A stretch of DNA of 64,000 nucleotides from Xestospongia bergquistia (GCA_963965975.1 OZ014423.1:2480001-2544000), one strand, 5' to 3'; positions 1 to 13,919 are shown, counted from the stretch's first letter. Made by a program: numbers and translations. The notes: generated by a model from the sequence alone, not told the origin.

Positions 1-350
1 ATCGGTCCACTTGGGAATGCAATAATTGTATTACAGGAACCCGGAACCACGGGTATGCAAAAACACGTGATCAGTATTTTCACCGTGAGAATTTTACTAT
101 AAGTTTAGCAATGCGTAAATAAAAGAAAAAACAGACATATTTAATACAGTTAAAGAATGTGCATAAAATGTCTAGAACAGTGTAAAGTTGAATAAGATCG
201 AAGAGTAAGTTAGAAGCTAGGTAAACAGAAATTATACTACAAGTACTAAAGTTTACATTATAAACTAAAGAAATAGGTCAAAATTGCATTTGTCATTAAA
301 TCTAGCATAATAACGGGCGAGGCAAACCCTGTGTATTCACATATCCCTAT
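1..350. other. Non-coding flank, nothing recognised
   Basis: AT-rich sequence with no reading frame of note, no splice-bounded conserved exon and no RNA gene that I can recognise. It precedes the foldback element at 351-592. Confidence 0.5.
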
Positions 351-592
351 CACTGCAAAAAATTAATATGTCGTTTTAACAACTAATTTGTAGTCTACGT
401 GGATGGATTACTATGGAATTTAGAATTCTTGAGAATTGCTCACTATGTAATTTAATTTGTTGGTATCTTGCATGTTTACATATCAACAAACTATACAATG
501 ACTAATTCACACATAAATCCTAAATTCCATAGTAATCAACCCATGTAAACTACAAATTAGTTGTTAAAATGACATATTCATTTTTACAGTGT
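351..592. mobile_element. Foldback / MITE-like element with ~75-bp inverted repeats
   Basis: The left arm (from CACTGCAAAAAATTAATATG) and the reverse complement of the right arm (ending ATTTTTACAGTG) match over about 75 bp, sharing blocks such as TTTTAACAACTAATTTGTAG and GATTACTATGGAATTTAG. The ~100-bp centre is unique. There is no coding capacity. A diverged relative lies at about 63630-63832. The target-site duplication is unclear, so the superfamily cannot be assigned. Confidence 0.65.
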
Positions 593-779
593 AGTTATAA
601 TAATAATGGTCTCATGCCTAGACTCACACTCTTAATGCTGAAAAGGTACTAAGTGAGTGGGCGTCTGCTAATGGTAGATGATAAACAACATAGTAATGTG
701 AAACAGAACAAACAAGATAGACAAGAACAAGTTAATAAGTTAAAATTATGGTAATTGCATAACACTCATCAAAGAATGT

Positions 780-2372
780 GCGGGACTACAAACATCACAG
801 CTAAAATGATTGGTTATTTTAATTGTTTGCTGAACATATACATCACAGATAGCTACCCTTAGCCTCAGTTGTCACAGATGCAATTTCAACTAGAGCTCTA
901 TTTAACATGTTATTTCAATATGGAACTCCTTACCAATGAATGTACAGACTCTTATCAATTAATTATAATTTAATCTAATCTAGCCTGTTCAAATGATATA
1001 TACAATATTGCTCCTTGTGTGTACATGTTACAAACAGAAATTTATTAAATAATGATATGAAATGATTAATAGTCAACCACAAAAAAGTGTCTTTGCTATG
1101 TGGTTGTTGTTCCAAGTAATTGTTTACTTATGTAGCTAATTGTATTCATAACTTCTCAAGTACCTAATGACACTGCTCGTTGAGCTTACAAGAGAAAGTT
1201 GCATGCTTGACTCCTACCTCCTTTGTGAGACTGTATATATTCACTCATGATACAATATTGTAATATCCTCCGGGAAACACTTTTGAGCTATTATTTCTGA
1301 ATATATATAGAAAAGTATTACTCCATTCTATCATGAAATCTAATATTATTGTTCACATGTATCTCAGGTTTTTAAAGTGTTTGTTTTTGTTTCTTTGTCA
1401 TAACAAGAGTCTATTCTTCCAAACAAAAAGATACTCTGTACTTTATGAGGTTAATGTTATCAAACTATCTATCAATGATTCAATAACTAAATCCTAACAC
1501 AGTTATTATATGAAAAAAACAATCAAATCAACAAAAATCAAAACAATTCATGAAAGGTAAGATGTAGTTGAAATACCTCAAAACATATCCTATAAAGATA
1601 CTGTATCATTTTGTTTATCCTCATTGTTTTGATAAAGAATAAATATTTATAGAATAATAAATACAATTAACATTTTTTTCGTGTACCACACAAGTTGTCT
1701 TTGAATGGGGACAATAACAATTTATTTTATTGTCATTAAGCCATTAAGAATTAATAAGACAAAGGAAAATTGAAATTCTATATAATAGAATGTCATTTTT
1801 TCTATTGTCACATGTCTTAATAAGATTAATGATATAATAGTCAAAAAATCTACCAAAAAATATATTTTTCACACATTTGGTTATAGTAATTACATCAACT
1901 GTTTATACATCATATTTTGTTTGAAAAAATCATACATATGCACAACTATTTCATAAAAACAAAGCTACAAACATAGGACTAATTTCAGTACTTAGGATTT
2001 TCACTGCTCTTGATGATTTTTATTTGTCCTTCATTTTTTGATGAACCTCAAGACATAACAATGATTATTGTGACATATATATTAAAATGCATATATATGT
2101 ATGTGTTGTGTCTTTCTGATTATCTTATTTGTTTTGATAATGAATATCAACTTATAATAATAAATATATTTAACACCTTTTCTTTTTATGCCACACAAGT
2201 TGACTTTGAATGAACAATCTATTTCATTGTTATCAAGCGATTGAGAAATGTGGTAAAAGGAATATAAAAACATTATATGTCATTTTCCTTTGTCACACTA
2301 TCTTATGATATAATTTTAATAATGGTGATTATCACTTTTATTATTCACATATTTCGTTAATAAGAGGACTGC
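780..2372. repeat. XDH 3'-flank repeat, copy 1
   Basis: First of three large repeat copies lying downstream of XDH. It shares long near-identical blocks with 2373-3960 at an offset of about 1,449 bp and weaker homology with 4100-5440 and 14445-15120. Recognisable landmarks are the AATTTAATCTAATCTAG block near 967, the GTTCACATGTATCTCAGG block near 1350 and the decayed XDH terminal exon at 2021-2095. No gene of its own is supported; the 67-codon frame at 2010-2213 reads antisense through the exon relic. Confidence 0.8.
2021..2095 (-). pseudogene. Relic of the XDH terminal exon (repeat copy 1)
   Basis: On the minus strand this matches the last XDH exon and its upstream intron (5495-5570). The residues HQKMKDK correspond to [10 protein letters not shown] of the intact gene but are followed at once by a stop. 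The adjacent intron block (TGACATATA, ATTAAAATG) is also conserved. It is a remnant of an additional XDH 3' end and cannot be expressed as such. Confidence 0.75.
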
Positions 2373-3960
2373 TTATTAATTATAATTTAATCTAATCTAG
2401 CCCATGCTAATGATATAGTTACTTACTGAGAGCACTCCATTATTATTAGCAATATTGCTACTTGTGTGTACATGTTACAAACAGAAATTTATTAAATAAT
2501 GATATGAAATGATTAATAGTCAACCGCAAAAAAATGTCTTTGCTATGTGGTTATTGTTCCAAGTAATTGTTACTTATGTAGCTAATTGTATTCATAACTT
2601 CTCAAGTACCTAATGACACTGTTCATTGAGCTTACAAGAGAAAGTTGCATGCTTGACTCCTATCTCCTTTGTGAGACTATATATATTCACTCATGATACA
2701 ATATTGTAATATCCTCCGGGAGACACTTTTGTGGTATTATTTCTGAATATAAATAGAAAAGTATTACTCCATTCTATCATGAAGTCTAATATTATTGTTC
2801 ACATGTATCTCAGGTTTTTAAAGTGTTTATTTTTGTTTCTTTGTCATAACAAGAGTCTATTCTTCCAAACAAAAAGATACTCTGTACTTTATGAGGTTAA
2901 TGTTATCAAACTATCTATCAATGATTCAATAACTAAATCCTAACACAGTTATTATATGAAAAAAAAAACAATCAAATCAACAAAAATCAAAACAATTCAT
3001 GAAAGGTTAGATGAAGTTGAAATATCTCAAAATATATCCTATAAAGATACTGTATCATTTTGTTTATCCTCATTGTTTTGATAATGAATAAATATTTAAA
3101 ATAATAAATACAATTAACATTTTTTTCGTGTACCACACAAGTTGTCTTTGAATGGGGACAATAACAATTTATTTTATTGTCATTAAGCCATTAACAATTA
3201 ATAAGACAAAGGAAAATTGAAATTCTATATAATAGAATGTCGTTTTTTCTATTGTCACATGTCTTAATAAGATTAATGATATAATAGTCAAAAAAATCTA
3301 CCAAAAAATATATTTTTCACACATTTGGTTATAGTAATTACATCAACTGTTTATACATCATATTTTGTTTGAAAAAATCATACATATGCACAACTATTTC
3401 ATAAAAACAAAGCTACAAACATAGGACTAATTTCAGTACTTAGGATTTTCACTGCTCTTTGATGATTTTTATTTGTCCTTCATTTTTTGATGAACCTCAA
3501 GACATAACAATGATTATTGTGACATATATATTAAAATGCATATATATGTATGTGTTGTGTCTTTCTGATTATCTTATTTGTTTTGATAATGAATATCAAC
3601 TTATAATAATAAATATATTTAACACCTTTTCTTTTTATGCCACACAAGTTGACTTTGAATGAACAATCTATTTCATTGTTATCAAGCAATTGAGAAATGT
3701 GGCAAAGGAATATAAGAACATTATATGTCATTTTCCTTTGTCACACTATCTTATGATATAATTTTAATAATGGTGATTATCACTTTTATTATTCACATAT
3801 TTGGTTAATAAAAGGACTGCTTATACGTCATTTTTGTTTGCAAAAATAATACATATAAAATAACTACTTAAGATTTTTTATAAAAAGCAAAGTAGCACAA
3901 CCTTAAGAAAATTAATTTCAGAACTTAATTGGCAATATAATAAAAAATTCATGTGATTAG
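2373..3960. repeat. XDH 3'-flank repeat, copy 2
   Basis: Near-identical tandem copy of 780-2372, with only scattered substitutions and small indels over ~1.4 kb. A 67-codon frame is encoded identically in both copies, so the duplication is young or has been homogenised by conversion. It retains about 40 bp that copy 1 lacks near 2400 (CTTACTGAGAGCACTCC). It contains the second XDH exon relic. Confidence 0.8.
3470..3544 (-). pseudogene. Relic of the XDH terminal exon (repeat copy 2)
   Basis: Same decayed exon as at 2021-2095, with the same premature stop after MKDK. The stop therefore predates duplication of the repeat. Confidence 0.75.
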
Positions 3961-4014
3961 TATTAGAAGAAATAACATGTTTAATCGCACTATTTCAATC
4001 TGAAAGAGAAGTAT

Positions 4015-4099
4015 ATTTAAGAAAGATTTTGTGTTTCAAGTAAAGATTGACTCATATATGAGTCAATACTTTACTTGAAACACAAAATCTTTCTTAAAT
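4015..4099. repeat. 85-bp near-perfect palindrome
   Basis: The sequence equals its own reverse complement except for one extra A in the right half. The arms start ATTTAAGAAAGATTTTGTG, and the centre is GACTCATATATGAGTC with essentially no spacer. No paralogous repeat copy carries it. It may be the end product of a foldback element or of an inverted micro-duplication. Confidence 0.9.
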
Positions 4100-5457
4100 C
4101 CATATAAATTGCTAATGAGGACTATAAATATCATCACAGCTAAAACGAATGGTTAGTTTAAATATTTGCTGAACATACACATTACAGATAGCAGCTACTC
4201 TTGCCTTTAGTTGTCATAGACATAATTTCAACTTAAACTCTATTTAACATGTTATTTCAATATGGAACTCTTTACCACTGAATGTACAGACTCTAATCAA
4301 TTAATTATAATTTAATCTAATCTAGCCTGTTCTAATGATATAGTTACTTACTGAGAGTACTCCATTATTGTTAGCAATATTGCTACTTGTGTGTACATGT
4401 TTCAAACAGAAATTTATGCAAATAATGATATGAAATGATTAATACTCATCCAAAAATGTGTCTTTGCCATGTAGTTGTTGTTCCAGGTAATTGTACACCT
4501 ATATAGTTAATTGTATTCATAACTTCTCAAGTACTTAATGATGGCCTCTACACTGTACACTGAGCTTATAGCTTATAAGAGGGAGTTGACGCCTTCCTCC
4601 TTTGTGAGACTATATATATTCACTCTTAATACAATATAATATCCTCCTGAAAACACTTTTGAGCTATTATTTGTGAACATAAATAGAAAAGATTTATTCC
4701 ATTCTATCATGAAGTCTAATATTATAGTTCAAGTGTATCTCAGGTTTTAAAGTGTTTGTTTTTGTTTCTTTGTCATAAGAAGAGTCTATTCTTCCAAACG
4801 AAAAGATACTCTATACTTTATGAGTTTAATGTTATTAAAGTAGCTATCAATGATTCAATAACTGAATACTACTAAAACAGTTACTATATGATAAAAACAA
4901 AAACAAGTCAATTCTAAACAATTGATAAAGGTAGGGGTGGAGTTAAAACATCTCAAAACATATCCTATAATGAATTTTCTTTATCCTCATTGTTTTGATA
5001 ATGAATAAATCTTTAAATAATAAATACAATTAACATTTCCTTGTGTACCACACAAGTTGTCTTTGAATATCATATTTTATTGCTATTAAACAATTAAGAA
5101 ATGTGACAAAGGTAAACTAAAATTCTAGATAATAGAATGTCAATTTTTTTCTTTGTCACATTGCTAAATAAAAATAATAATATATGATAATCAAAGCTTG
5201 ATTACCACTATTATATTATTCATACATTTGGTTAATTACAACAACTACTTATATGTCACAATTTGTTTGTAATAATAATACATATAAAATAACTACACAA
5301 CAATTTTATAAAAAGCAAAGTTACAACCTTAGGAAAGATTAATTTCAGCACTTAATTGGCAATAAAATAAAAAATTACTAAATATAGCAACACATAATAA
5401 CTACTCAAGTTTAGATTATATACAATAGTTTATTTTAGTACTAACAGCAGAATCAGC
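4100..5457. repeat. XDH 3'-flank repeat, copy 3
   Basis: Diverged copy of the repeat, directly downstream of the intact XDH-1 terminal exon. It is alignable to copies 1 and 2 at CAGCTAAAACGAATGG (near 4137), the TTAATCTAATCTAGCC block (near 4312) and AGGTTTTAAAGTGTTTG (near 4742). It is the genuine 3' flank from which the tandem copies probably arose. No gene is seen. Confidence 0.65.
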
Positions 5458-8400
5458 TTATGGAATAATATTCCAACGCTCTTTAATGTTTTCATATTTG
5501 TCCTTCATTTTTTGCTGAGCCTAAAGATGATAACAATAATTATTGTGACATATAGATTAAAATGTCTTCTTACCATAACAGTGAACTGATCTTCACATGC
5601 TAAACGTATACGTTCAGCTGTTGCTGGAGTCTGAAGGTCAAAGACTACACTATAACCTCTCTCTTTACGAGCCACTCTAATAGCATCTTTAATAGCAAAC
5701 AGTACAGATGCAGCTAAGAACAAAGGAGGTTCACCAACTGCCTACATCATAGAGTACATGAACACTAATACAAAAAGAGATAAATACCTTTGAAGAAAAG
5801 ATTGCTCGTGGATTAGGGGTGTGGTCCATAAGTGAAACATTAAGTTCAATAGGGATATCACTACATGAGGGTATTTTATATGCTCCAGGTCCCTGAGTGA
5901 ATAGTTTACCATCCTTTAAAAACACACACTCCTCCATTGTGAATAATCCCAAACCCTGTGTAAATGCTCCCTCAACTTGTCCAATATCAATAGCTGGATT
6001 AAGACTGTCACCTACATCCATTAACAAGTCACTACGAAGTACCTGTATATTATGTACATAATAATTAGTCAAGGAACTAAACTGATAATACCTTGAAATC
6101 ACCAGTCAAAGTATCAATCTCTACTTCAGAACATCCCACTCCATAACAGTAATAGTTATATGGACGACCTCGGCCAGTCTTCCAATCAAAGTCTATATCT
6201 TCTGTAGCATAGAAACCTTGAGCTGAGAGATTGACACGATCACAATATGCAGAATGTACCTACATCAAATTAGTATATATATGTATAAAGTAGATTAATC
6301 AAATGTCTTAAATATTATACCCATTTGTCCCAACCAGCATTAGGATCTTTGTCCTTGTAAGGCTTGAGACGAGCCATGATTTGATCACAAGCATTCTATA
6401 GAATAGATTGTTGTAACAAAATAGGTTTAGTAAAAAGTTTACTTTGACTGCCATTCCATAGAGGTCAGAAGAAGAAGAGGCAGCAGTTGCACTAGCATTA
6501 GGAACTTTGTCAGTGGCTGTATCATTTAAGTAAATTTTCTCAACAGGAATCTCCAGACAGTGAGAACAAACTTGAATCATCTTAGTATGAAGACCCTATA
6601 ACAAGATACACTTATTATAATCTACATATATTATAGTATGATCATATGTTGTATGCTTAATCATATACCTGTCCCATTTCCATTCCTCCATGTGTCAGAA
6701 GAACAGATCCATCTTTATAAACTAGTAACAATGCTCCACCTTGATTTAATAATTTTAAACCAAATGCTATTCCGTACATTGTTGGTATAATAGCCAATCC
6801 TCTCTTCTTCCACTGATGTTTTCTATCAGTATGTACCAAAGTGAATAATATATATTAGATAGATACAATGTATACCTGTTAAACTCATCTATTGTTTCTC
6901 TTCTCTCATAATAACAACAATCTTGTATTAATCTTTTCCAACATTCTTCAATATGACAGTCTTTAACAATCAAACCATACATTGTCTGTTGTCCTTCTCT
7001 TATCAGGTTTATCTCACGTACCTACATTACAGACTTATTATAAAGTATATTGGATGACATCATACCTTGACTGAATCCATGTTCAATGAATGTGCAATCC
7101 TGTCTATAACATCCTCCATAATGGCCATCCCTTGTGGTCCTCCAAATCCACGGAAAGCAGTATTTGATGGAAGATTTGTCTGACAAACTCTACCTCTTAC
7201 ATGTACATTAGGTACATAATAAGCATTAGTAGAATGTAATACAGCTCTTTCTATCACCTTACAAATAAATTATTAATAACATAAATATATTGTATTGACC
7301 TACAGCAACAGAAAGATCAGTTGAGTGGCCTCCATTAGAAAATAATTCTACTTCTAGTGCTGTGATTTTTCCAACAGCTGTGTAGCCCACTTTATACTTA
7401 CCAAGAAATGGATGTCTATGACCAGAATATAGCATGTCCTCATTTCTGTCTAACATAATTCTGACAGGTCGACTCACTCTGTAATAATTTGTATAATGAA
7501 GAGCAAGTCCTTTAAATAATTTACTTGTTAGCTGCTACTGCTATAGCTGTGGTCAGAGGTGAAAATCGAGTCTCTTTTCCTCCAAATCCTCCTCCTAAAA
7601 GATTAAACCAAATACTATGCATGTGATAATACACTTACCAATCCTCTTTACTCGACATATTATTTTATTTCCTGGTACTCCTAAAGCTTCAGCCGCCCAT
7701 AACTGAGCTTCACTTACACATTGTGAAGATGCAATAATCTCCATTTCCTCATCTTCTCCTTTTGGTATTGCAATACAAACATTAGTCTCCAAATAAAAGT
7801 GTTCTTGTCCTCCAGTTCTCATACTACCTTCACAAGTAAAGTCAGCAGACGCTAATGCTGACTGAACATCACCACAAGTTACTTCACGACATACTGGACA
7901 CTTTTCAGGGAGGAATTGTCCTTTCTCAATCGCTTTCTAATAGAGAAAGCATTTTAGATTAAAAACAATGTCCATACATGTATTACAATACCTCAATAGT
8001 CAGTACAGCAGGAAGGTCAGTATAATTAACCTTGACTTTTTTAGCAGCTTGTTGTGCTAATGGTTGAGTGTTAGCTAAGACAACACCTATGATCTGACCA
8101 ACACTAGTTACAACACCGTCTTGAAAGACATGTTCATCTTTCATTATCCCTGTTAAATTAGAGCCAGGTACATCTTGTGCACATACAAACCACTCTCCCT
8201 ATATAGAATATTAAGGACTTTAAACATACAGTCAATAGTAGCTTTTATAATGATTTTATAATACACAAAGCATACCTTCATCTCATCCAAACCACTTGTA
8301 TCTATTGTGAACTTTGCATGAGCACGTTCACTTAGTATTAATGCTGCATATAACTCATTCTCAAAATGAGGTAGATCATCAATATATTTTGCTTCTCCAG

Positions 8401-10901
8401 ATGCTTGTTTAAGAGCTGATAAATGCATCATTGGTCTACCAATAGTGTCTCTTGATGGCTGTGATGTAGATATTCTTGTGAATCCTTGACTACTCTTTGA
8501 GACATCTCTTTGAAATGGCTATAAATGTAAAGATAATAATGTAATGACAGCCATTACACTTGATTACTTCAAATGCTGACAGTTCCTTTGAAGACACAAG
8601 ATCAGGTGTGTACTGTTTTGTTACAAACAAGTAGAACTTGTAAAAGAAAGAGAGAGCAAGACTAAGTCGATAGTCTGGCATACCACCTGGAACAACAGGA
8701 GGTAGAACTAACTCTTCAGCTAAATTACTACAACCAAATTCAAGGAGTTCTTTATTCCATATCCTATAAAGGGGAGTTTCATCATTATTACACATTATGT
8801 TACTGACCTGTTAACCAACTCCTTTTGTGTGTTTTGTGCCATTATAGTCTTTGGGGCCATACCACCAAATGCAATGTGACATGATTCAATAATCTGTCCT
8901 TCTCCTAGTTTCACACACATACAAGCGTTTACAATAGATATGTCATCTTCTCTTCGACGAGCTTGTTTAAAAAACATTATATGTTCATTCTGTAGTGACA
9001 ATTCAATTATGGATATAATATGAATTTTAAGACAAATATTATGTACTTTCTTTGTGAAAGGAAACAAAACAGAAACCAGTACTTCATTAGGTAGTAAACT
9101 AGTTTTACGATAACTAGGAAAGAATGTAGGATCTACTGTGATAGTACGTTGACCAGCTATAACAAAGAAATTGAGAAATAAAGTCTTAAACATTAAAATA
9201 TGTATACTATAATGTGTGATATGAAATAAATGATTCATTAGAATCATTACTAACATAATGTCAATTAACACTGTTGTATGTGGTAAATGGATTTATTACC
9301 AATAGAAGCAACTAGAAGTTTAGCTTGACAAGCTAACAATATTGGATTGAGATCAGAAATAGGACTGGCAGTGATTATATTACCAGCTAATGACTAAAGT
9401 AAATATAATATGGAGATTACAAACAATCTAATACTTACAGAAACATTTCGAATCTGAGGTCCAGCAAACCAGCGTAACATTTCTACAATTGCTTGGAATA
9501 CACCAGTTTGATATGAAGGTAGTGATGAAATTAACTCAATACAATACTCTCTGAGATGACTAAAAGTGACAGAGGCTCCAACTAACAGTCCTTCATCTGT
9601 CACTTTTATCTCAAGTAATTTAGGAACATCAGATGGTGTAATTAACACTGGATAATGAAAACCTTTAATACGTGTTTCCACACCTATAGAGTCAGGGAAA
9701 TAATTATTACTGAAATATTATCCTGTACTGACCAATTTCAGTGTTTCCCATAACTAATCGATATTGTGGCTCATCAGGATTGTTATGTTGAGGGTAACTG
9801 TCTCTCAAAACAAGTAACTGGTTTAATGTAATAGGTCTATACCATGTTACACGAGGGCCTTGTATAGCTAGAGCTAATGACTTGAATTTAACCTGTTATA
9901 AGTAGTATCATTAAGTAATAAATTATAAATTAGACCTTTAATTTAGGAGGAAATATTGGCTCTTGAGTTGGATCTAGAGGAACAAATTCTGTAGCATCAA
10001 ACAATCTTGGTAACTCTTTATCTTCATCAGATTTACAAGGACAGTCAGAACAGAAGGTACGATATCCATCCAATATTGGGCGATATCCAGTACATCTACA
10101 AAGGTTACCCTCAAAACTGTGTTCCATCTCCTCTTGACTTGGATGCGAGTTGTTCCTCAATAAAGTATACATAGACATGACAAAACCAGGAGTACAAAAT
10201 CCACATTGAGAACCATGTGCTTTAGCAATACGCTCCTAGTTTAAATTTAAGGTTAAATCTCTTCAATTCATTTGCTAGTGTTTTATTTAATGTTGTTTGC
10301 AAAGCTAAATAATATGATGTAAGTCTATTAACTAGCAATAATTAACACTATTGTATAGCTTGAGTGTGTTCTTATAGTACCTGACAAGGATGAAGACGTG
10401 TCTTTGAGCTCCCAATTCCCTCAACTGTTGTTATTGCTAAACCATCCATTGCACAGAGTGGAGCAAGACAAGCATTAATAGAATAATGCCTAAATTGGTT
10501 AATTGTAGAAGCCATTAATTTTAATAATAATAACTATAATCACCTGACAATATCCTTTAGCTGATCATAACGAGATACCATTACAGTACAAGCACCACAT
10601 CCTCCTTCTCCACAGCCTAGTTTGCTACCAGTTAATCCTACTGTATAATATTGATAATAATAAACAAAAATTAATACCGTCCTAAAACTATTACTGATCT
10701 ACACTACACACCAATTAATGACTTCCGGTCGGAATCACTTACAGTGACGTCGTAAGTATACTAACAATGTCATTTCTGGATCGGCATTTTCCTCAATGAT
10801 CTGTAGAATGATCGTATCAAGGACACTATTGAATGATAACGTACCTCTTTGCCGTTAACGAAAAAGCAGATTGCACTTTCTGTTCCTACCAGCGACTCCA
10901 T
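5458..10901 (-). CDS. XDH: Xanthine dehydrogenase, tandem copy 1
   Basis: Molybdo-flavoenzyme that oxidises hypoxanthine to xanthine and urate in the cytosol. It has about 25 exons. In order they encode: start MESLVGTES at 10901; first [2Fe-2S] domain with [13 protein letters not shown] (~10546-10640); second [2Fe-2S] domain with [11 protein letters not shown] and [12 protein letters not shown] (~9936-10235); FAD domain (~8500-9890); molybdopterin domain (5458-8500). [13 protein letters not shown] (~7570) has glutamate where aldehyde oxidases usually have valine. [12 protein letters not shown] (~7145) has the substrate-site arginine. [12 protein letters not shown] (~5725) has the catalytic glutamate. 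These three favour XDH over aldehyde oxidase. The last exon encodes KERWNIIP then stop. I saw no disabling change. The exon count is by hand, so single boundaries may be off by a few bases. Confidence 0.93.
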
Positions 10902-11633
10902 TGATAATTGAAAATTATGTGTGGGGGGATATAACAACTAAGACTAATTGACCCTACTACTACAAAATTATTATAAAAGCATTGACCTTTTTTTATATAC
11001 ATATGTTCTGCTACCTATTGCCACTATTGATGTACGTGTTTCACTACTGTATAACTGAAATGATTTGTGTCATAGCTCTGAGAATAAGACCAGTGTACGC
11101 TGAGTTAAGAATGAGCAGTTATCTACATGGATTGATGACTCCATTTTAATATTAGGTAACTATAATCTTTGCACTGATGTAGGACCCTAAACATTGTAAA
11201 TAACTTTGTTTACTTATGAAATAATGACAGAACTTTTACCAGTGTATTATGTATGTTGAAGTGGGTATTGATTCATTGCAGGTAGGGAACTAAAAAACTC
11301 CAAATTTCAATGACATACTTCACAAATTTCTAACATATCACACTAGCTATTATCACAGTGAAGTAGTGGGCTATTTATTATTCTTCTAATTAATTTAAAA
11401 GTCATAATTATTGCTATCATTAGATCACGCTTCACATCCTCCATATCACACCACCTTTCAATCATAGGGGATGAGTATGATTCTTGAGACTAATAATGAC
11501 TGTGTCTGTTATATCATATGACACATGATGTTCAAGTATTTGTGTTTCATATAAAGGAAGTTTACTAAATTCCATATTATCAATTGATGACTAATACCAT
11601 TATTAATAATAATAATTAATATAAAACAACAGT
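10902..11633. other. Spacer between XDH-1 and the SIL1 pseudogene
   Basis: About 730 bp holding the XDH-1 promoter and the SIL1 3' flank. It is collinear with 20585-21342 apart from small indels. No coding exon is convincing. The short minus-strand frame at 20977-21174 of the other unit is interrupted here. Confidence 0.6.
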
Positions 11634-13776
11634 TCATAGTTCATCTCGATTTGTTCTAACTCTTTTCATCATGCCATTAACAATCCTAATTAGTTCATTT
11701 TCCTCTCCATCTCTAATCCATTGTCTTTGTAATTTATATAGTAGTCTATACTGGTCACTATAATCACATACATCAGTTAATTTGTCCATTAATAACAGGG
11801 ACTTCTCAATAGATATTGACTTCTTGGAGTTTAATAGTTGAGATGTATGGAAACACCATCCATTGTTAGCTAAATCAGTTTGTAGATCACTAAAGAAAAG
11901 AATAGATGAGTTATCAGATGTAATTATGAAAAACTAATAATAATATCATTAAACTAAATTTATGAAGGGCATTTGTGGACAGATTAGTTTCTATAATAAG
12001 TTCATTACTATCCCAAATAATCATAAGACTTATAAATTATAGGTTTTCTAAAACAAGTGAATATGAAAAAAGACATTTTGTCTTTATTATAAGCATTTAG
12101 CCTTAGAAGAATAGTGAAAGGAGAGTTAAAATGTTGACACAAGTATTACTTTCATTAGCTTAGGATTTGGGGTGGAGTCTAATTATAGCATTACTGGACA
12201 TGATGTATCAGGTAAGCTATTCATACGCAATTTATACTGCAAGAAAACCCCACCCCTAAACCTTCCTAAACACTAAACTGTAGACATAAAATACACTTAT
12301 AATATTATACTATAATAGTTCTATTTATATTCCATGCAGTGCTGTTATATGGCACACTGTTTACAATACTGACCATGACTAATTCTTCCTTAAAATTCAC
12401 AAAAGTATTGAATTTTATTGCTTATATATAATTATTTTGAATCATGAGTTATATATGTGCATGTGTGTGTGTCTGTATGTCCACTTGCTTTGTTTCATTC
12501 TATTGTTATATGCAATAATTGAAAGTGATGAATGAAATTATACCACGTCCTTAAACTGCAAACACATACAGCAACCACTGAATTATCACAATGTTGTTTT
12601 AATGAATCTGAAGAAAAAACTGATGCGTATATATTTATTAAAGTAATTCATTATAATAGATTGGACTGAAAAATTAAAATTTTGTCCATTTTATGAGGCA
12701 TACTCAACATTAACATATGACCAATTCTACCCACGATATATCAGGTATATATAATAATTGTTAACAGTGTTTATATAATTATAAAATATACCTTCACTAC
12801 TTCTTGTCCCAGTAGTGGATAGCAAAGGAATATTTCGAGATCCATCATCTTTAAGTTTCTTTAACATTTCTCTTAGTTCTTGTCTTGTAAAGACTTTTGT
12901 TGATTTATTGATAATTCCACGACAATCTGAGTGTCCATAGTTACTAGTCTGTTGAGGATCATTAGAACTCACTAACTTGAACTAAAGTATAAAATACACA
13001 TAATATTAATTTTATAGCTGTATATAATAAGACAAAGTTCATTGTAGATATACACATAAGAGATGAGTTATTTGTTCTAATAACAATACTTTACATCAAA
13101 TTATTACCTCAATTTTAAAGTTATTTATCACTACTACCTAGAAAATTGCAACCTATTATATTACTAGTATCTATTACAATAATAAACCATTTGGTGGGCG
13201 AGCCTATAACTTGCCCACCATAAGGAAGAACGTCCATATATTTTTATAGATTATACCCTTTAAGATATTATATGATAGATAGGACACTATTAATATTACA
13301 ATGATATTTCTAAGGACTCACTCTCTTTATTTTCTTTATCATTTTCCTCTTTTCTTCTTCATCTAATAGTTTAGCTTCTTTAAGACCTGTTTGTAGATTA
13401 ATTCTTACATGTAGTCCAGCTGGAATACTCTGTCCTTTCTTTATTTCCTGCCACTCCTCAGTAGGTTGAAATACACCAGGTTCTAGAATGTTACAAATAA
13501 AAGTGAACAACACCTATTTATATTTCAGTTTAATGATAGGCTGAGTATATGGGTCGGATACTAGAATCAAGACTTGATTGCTTAGTTGGATAAAGAAAAC
13601 ATTCACACTCTTGTATGATGTCTGGCTATACCTTTATCTTGATCTTCGTCTGTCAAGTACTCATCATTTGATAATTTATTGGTAGAAAATTCAGTGGATG
13701 ACTGAGTTGAGGTAACTTGAGAGAACATTAGTCCCACTACTAACGGGACTAGTATAAACTGTTTTGTTACTATCAT
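11634..13776 (-). pseudogene. SIL1 pseudogene (duplicated, deleted and frameshifted)
   Basis: Collinear with the intact SIL1 at 21343-24818. It keeps the signal-peptide exon (~13632-13776), the PTEEWQ exon (~13320-13485), the third exon (~12790-12970) and the terminal exon with RDEL (11634-11889). The two armadillo-type exons are gone: a deletion near 12585 joins sequence matching ~22640 to sequence matching ~23510, leaving only ~20 bp of exon 4, whose acceptor region is also deleted. Two more lesions show against the intact copy: a 2-nt loss near 12968 (AGAACTC versus AGAATTCTC) and a 1-nt loss in a T run near 13342. With three independent breaks it cannot make the BiP exchange factor. Confidence 0.88.
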
Positions 13777-13919
13777 CACAACTCTAAAAGTAATTGTGCT
13801 AGTAGATGCTCTTCCTCAATCTAAACACAAGTACTACAGATCTTGAAGACTAACTGAAACAAGATACCTGATGTGTACAAGTGCTTATCCTGCTACATAA
13901 CGATGACTTGAAATGACTT

